Shown: positions 5,548-8,378 of the stretch, in pieces
Layout of the letters: each line of letters starts with the position of its first letter
Position numbering within the stretch: the stretch's first letter is position 1
Notes under the pieces: generated by a model
Seen by the model: the letters and a program-made list of their open reading frames with translations, nothing else
Databases searched by the model: none
Told to the model about the DNA's origin: nothing
Program-made: the position numbers and the translations under genes
NCBI GenBank assembly: GCA_016866645.1
Contig: VGLX01000039.1
Location: forward strand, 1-8,378
DNA length: 8,378 nucleotides
Origin: Candidatus Woesearchaeota archaeon
Lineage (GTDB): Archaea; Nanobdellota; Nanobdellia; SCGC-AAA011-G17; VGLX01
Direction of reading: 5' to 3'

Positions 5548-6935
5548 GAGTCCCGCAAACTTTTGTTTCGGAGAATGCTGAACTTAACTTAGACAGGATA
5601 ATGGCAAAGAAGGTTTATTACATCCCTAAACGCTGGAAGAGCATAGAAGTCCGCATGGTTAACGGAGATTTTGTAGATTCGAAAATTATTGATGGTTCAA
5701 GAATAACAGACCAGTATTTAGCAGAATCAAGAAAGTTTGATGGGCGGGTCATGGACCTTAAAACGTTCAAGTTTAATGGCAAGGACATGTTCATCAGCAA
5801 GTTCGGTGATTCGATGCACAACCTCGTATTATTCGATGATAAACTTAACGAAATATTGTTCACCCAAAGCTGCCCTAACCCGTCTTACTGTGTTTTTGAA
5901 AGAAAAAACAACCCTGACGCACTAGTGCTTAATATTACCGGTTCAAGAAGCAACGGGACAATAATAGGATGTTATGACAACAAGGGCAATGAAATCGCGG
6001 CTTTTGGCGCGAGTATAGATCATGAATCAGGATACGGCAAAGACACTCTTACCAGCACGGTATCAGCTGTGAAAACAAAAAAACAGAATTACCTCGCGTT
6101 GGAATATTTCAGCCATATACAGGTAAGGGATGAAGATCTGAACTTTGTAAGCTTATTAAGGATGTCGCATAAGAACAGCAAAAAAATAAGCGTTGCCAAC
6201 ATTGGCGGCATTGAAAGGATAATCTGTTTAGGTGTTGAACAAAAGGCGAAAAGCTGCCTTTATAGTAACGTAGTTAACATTTTTGACAACAGCTTTAGCC
6301 TTGTTGAGCAGATATACGCGGAAACGCTGGGCTGCAAATGCATCTTCAGGTGCGAAAGCTTCAAGCTTGACGGCAAGGAGTATTTTATATTCGCTTATGA
6401 GAATGAGAAAGGCGATGCTGATGTGAAAATCCTTGACACAGATTTCAAAGAAGTATTGAAGGTTAAAGACGTGAATGACTTCTGGCATGTCCGCGCTGGA
6501 AAGTTCAACGGCCAAGACTATATGTTCATACCTTCTGGCAAGCGTTCTAAAGCAAAAGTCCAGGTTTACGACAACAACTTCAGGCTTAGGGACAGCATCA
6601 AGGTCTCCAACTGCGCTTTGAATAGGAAATACTATATACTCAGCATTAACAGCACAGATTATTTCACATGCGTACAGGAAGGCAATCTTAACTTTTACTC
6701 GGGAGAATTCCCTCTCCAGGGAGGTTTTTTCAAGAAGAAAAAGCCTTTAAGCATCAAGCTTAAAAACGACACTGAGGACAGGTGGCTTTACTCTTTGAAG
6801 GAGATAATCCCTTTTGAATACAAAGATGAAAACTTCTTAGCTTTAGAGTACTGGACTAACGAGTGCACAGACGTTTATGACAATAATCTGAAACTTGTGA
6901 AGAGTTTTCCAGGCGGAGACTTCTGCGTAGTTTAG
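5544..6935 (+). CDS. Tagged beta-propeller-like repeat protein, 463 residues
   Basis: The protein opens with a variant of the paralog tag (MRVPQTFVSENAELNLDRIM, residues 1-20). It lacks the central RHL-x-PW and NPKN domain and the C-terminal GVK motif of its neighbours. From about residue 65 to the end it is built of repeats of roughly 50 residues. Each has a strand such as FKFNGKDMFI, FKLDGKEYFIF, GKFNGQDYMFI or FEYKDENFLAL, followed by a D-[ND]-x-x-[FL]-type turn: FDDKLNEI (97), YDNKGNEI (144), RDEDLNFV (195), FDNSFSLV (247), LDTDFKEV (297), YDNNFRLR (342) and YDNNLKLV (445). A weaker unit near 385 would make eight. The even spacing and strand-turn pattern suggest a beta-propeller, typically a binding scaffold. 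No signal peptide is seen. It is the last gene of the operon, joined by an ATGA overlap. The propeller fold is inferred from repeat pattern only. Confidence 0.8.
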   Translation: MRVPQTFVSENAELNLDRIMAKKVYYIPKRWKSIEVRMVNGDFVDSKIIDGSRITDQYLAESRKFDGRVMDLKTFKFNGKDMFISKFGDSMHNLVLFDDKLNEILFTQSCPNPSYCVFERKNNPDALVLNITGSRSNGTIIGCYDNKGNEIAAFGASIDHESGYGKDTLTSTVSAVKTKKQNYLALEYFSHIQVRDEDLNFVSLLRMSHKNSKKISVANIGGIERIICLGVEQKAKSCLYSNVVNIFDNSFSLVEQIYAETLGCKCIFRCESFKLDGKEYFIFAYENEKGDADVKILDTDFKEVLKVKDVNDFWHVRAGKFNGQDYMFIPSGKRSKAKVQVYDNNFRLRDSIKVSNCALNRKYYILSINSTDYFTCVQEGNLNFYSGEFPLQGGFFKKKKPLSIKLKNDTEDRWLYSLKEIIPFEYKDENFLALEYWTNECTDVYDNNLKLVKSFPGGDFCVV

Positions 6936-8378
6936 GATCGTTCTCTTATCTCTTTGGTTATCTCTTCCAAGAACTCGTGTATGTGGACTCCGAACCTTAC
7001 TTTTCCGTCTCTGGTCCTTATCGCTAATGTCTTGTGCTCTTGTTCCTTGTCACCGAGCGTGATCATGTAATTTATCTTTCGGACTTGGTTGTCCCTGACT
7101 TTTTTGCCTATGCTTTCTGACCTGTCATCCAGCTCGACTCTTATCCCTGCGTCTTTCATCTTCTTGAAGACTTCCTGGGCGAGCTCGTTGTTCCTGTCAG
7201 TTACCGTCATCAAGACCACTTGCACTGGCGACAGCCATGTCGGGAACTTGCCGGCGTAATGCTCTATCAATATGCCTAAGAACCGTTCCATAGCCCCGTA
7301 TACTACTCGGTGGAGCATTACTGGCCTATGCTTCCTGCCGTCAGACCCTTCGTAAGTCAGCTCGAACCTTTCTGGCATTGCGAAGTCTACTTGTATAGTG
7401 GCGCACTGCCACGTCCTCCCTAAGGCGTCTCGTATGTGGAAGTCTATCTTTGGGCCGTAGAACGCTCCGTCTCCTTCGTTGAGCTTGTACTCTGTGCTTG
7501 TCTCTTTCAAGGCTTCTTTCAAAGCTGACTCGGCAGCTTCCCACATCTCATCAGTGCCTATAGAATTAGTCGGCCTTGTGGATAGTTCTACATGGTATTC
7601 TAGCCTGAAAGTCTTGTAAACCCTGTCGATGAGGTTCATTATGTTGATTATCTCGTCTTTTATCTGTGATTCCATGCAGTATATGTGAGCGTCGTCCTGG
7701 TGGAAGCACCTGACCCTGAACAGTCCGTTAAGGACTCCGGATAGTTCGTGCCTGTGCACCAATCCTACTTCTGCTAGCCTTAATGGCAGCTCCCGGTAGC
7801 TGTGCAGGGTGCTCCTGTAGACCAGTATCCCTCCTGGGCAGTTCATAGGCTTGACAGCGAAATCTTTCTCGTCTATCTTGGTGAAGTACATGTTATTCTT
7901 GTAATGGTCCCAGTGCCCTGACTGCTCCCAAAGGTTCTTGTTAAGTATGATGGGTGTCTTTATCTCATGATAGCCTTCCCTGTTGTGCTCTTCCTTCCAA
8001 TATTTCATAAGCTCTTGCCAGACTATCATTCCTTTAGGGTGGAAGAATGGGAATCCTGGCCCTTCCTCATGTATCGAGAACAGTCCTAGCTCTTTGCCTA
8101 GCCTGACATGGTTTCTTTTTTCAGCCTCTTCTAGAAGTGCCAAGTGGTCTTTTAGCTCTTGTTCTGTCTTGAATGCTATGCCGTAAATCCTCTGCAGCAT
8201 CGGCCTTTCGCTGTTGCCTTTCCAGTATGCTCCTGCTATCCTCATAAGCTTGAACGCCTTAAGCTCGGAAGTGTTTTTTACATGCGGTCCCCTGCACAAG
8301 TCTAAGAAAGTTCCGTTCTGGTAGAATGTTATCTTGCCTTTCAAGTCTTCTAATAGTTCTAGCTTGTAAGGCTCCTCT
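6932..8378 (-). CDS. thrS: Threonyl-tRNA synthetase, bacterial type, N-terminus cut by window edge
   Basis: The frame is open to the right edge, giving the C-terminal 481 residues; the TGS domain and most of the editing domain lie outside. The enzyme charges tRNA-Thr with threonine in the cytoplasm. Counting from the first complete codon at the edge, residues 1-70 hold the end of the second editing domain, with CRGPHV (C28, H32). The class II catalytic core follows, with KPMNCPGG, motif 2 (FRVRCFHQDDAHIYC) and motif 3 (MLHRVVYGAMERFLGIL). The zinc and threonine ligands expected from E. coli ThrRS are present as C180, H231 and H356. The C-terminal anticodon-binding domain starts near WLSPVQVVLMTVTD and runs to the end. 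The editing CRGPH module and motif 2 are of the bacterial type, not the archaeal type with an unrelated D-Tyr-deacylase-like editing domain, which suggests ancient transfer. It converges on the tagged operon with overlapping stop codons. Confidence 0.97.
   Translation of the reverse strand, partial: EEPYKLELLEDLKGKITFYQNGTFLDLCRGPHVKNTSELKAFKLMRIAGAYWKGNSERPMLQRIYGIAFKTEQELKDHLALLEEAEKRNHVRLGKELGLFSIHEEGPGFPFFHPKGMIVWQELMKYWKEEHNREGYHEIKTPIILNKNLWEQSGHWDHYKNNMYFTKIDEKDFAVKPMNCPGGILVYRSTLHSYRELPLRLAEVGLVHRHELSGVLNGLFRVRCFHQDDAHIYCMESQIKDEIINIMNLIDRVYKTFRLEYHVELSTRPTNSIGTDEMWEAAESALKEALKETSTEYKLNEGDGAFYGPKIDFHIRDALGRTWQCATIQVDFAMPERFELTYEGSDGRKHRPVMLHRVVYGAMERFLGILIEHYAGKFPTWLSPVQVVLMTVTDRNNELAQEVFKKMKDAGIRVELDDRSESIGKKVRDNQVRKINYMITLGDKEQEHKTLAIRTRDGKVRFGVHIHEFLEEITKEIRERS

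Overview
The window looks like a piece of an archaeal chromosome, most likely from a DPANN lineage (Woesearchaeota/Pacearchaeota-like). Four things point that way: TATA/BRE-like boxes (AAGG(T/C)TTTTAAA or similar) lie 26-28 bases ahead of several start codons with no leader between; genes inside operons carry GAGGTG-type ribosome binding sites and overlap by 1 or 4 bases; the genes are small and closely packed; and many encode hypothetical proteins. The lineage is inferred, because no rRNA or archaeal marker gene is present. The threonyl-tRNA synthetase is of bacterial type.

Layout. Positions 3-1616 (minus) hold a two-gene envelope operon: a secreted thioredoxin domain fused to a CcdA/DsbD-type membrane domain, then after 3 bases a DUF1461/TIGR01906 (Lit-like) membrane protein that runs off the left edge. 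A 98-base divergent promoter region separates it from a plus-strand gene (1715-2881) for an exported or lipid-anchored protein of unknown function with a possible Cys/His hydrolase site. Next is a small two-gene operon (2975-3318): a 53-residue degenerate zinc-finger protein overlapping a 60-residue membrane protein by one base.

The most distinctive part is 3451-6935, a four-gene plus-strand operon in which every junction is an ATGA stop/start overlap. The first three genes are tandem paralogs of about 230 residues, sharing a start (M-K-[LV]-P-x-x-F-x-P-E-x-N-L-E), a central RHL-x-PW motif, a C-Y-x-NPKN motif and a C-terminal GVK-x-[KR]-K. The middle copy is broken by loss of one G in the codons for the PWE motif. 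The fourth gene opens with the same N-terminal tag, but the tag is joined to an unrelated body of about eight repeats of roughly 50 residues that look like beta-propeller blades. The operon therefore shows one short N-terminal module placed on two different protein bodies. Its function is unknown.

The right end (6932-8378, minus) is the C-terminal 481 residues of threonyl-tRNA synthetase. It converges on the tagged operon, and the two stop codons overlap within four bases. I see no tRNA, rRNA, CRISPR array, insertion sequence or gene-free stretch longer than 300 bases. The longest intergenic interval is 132 bases.
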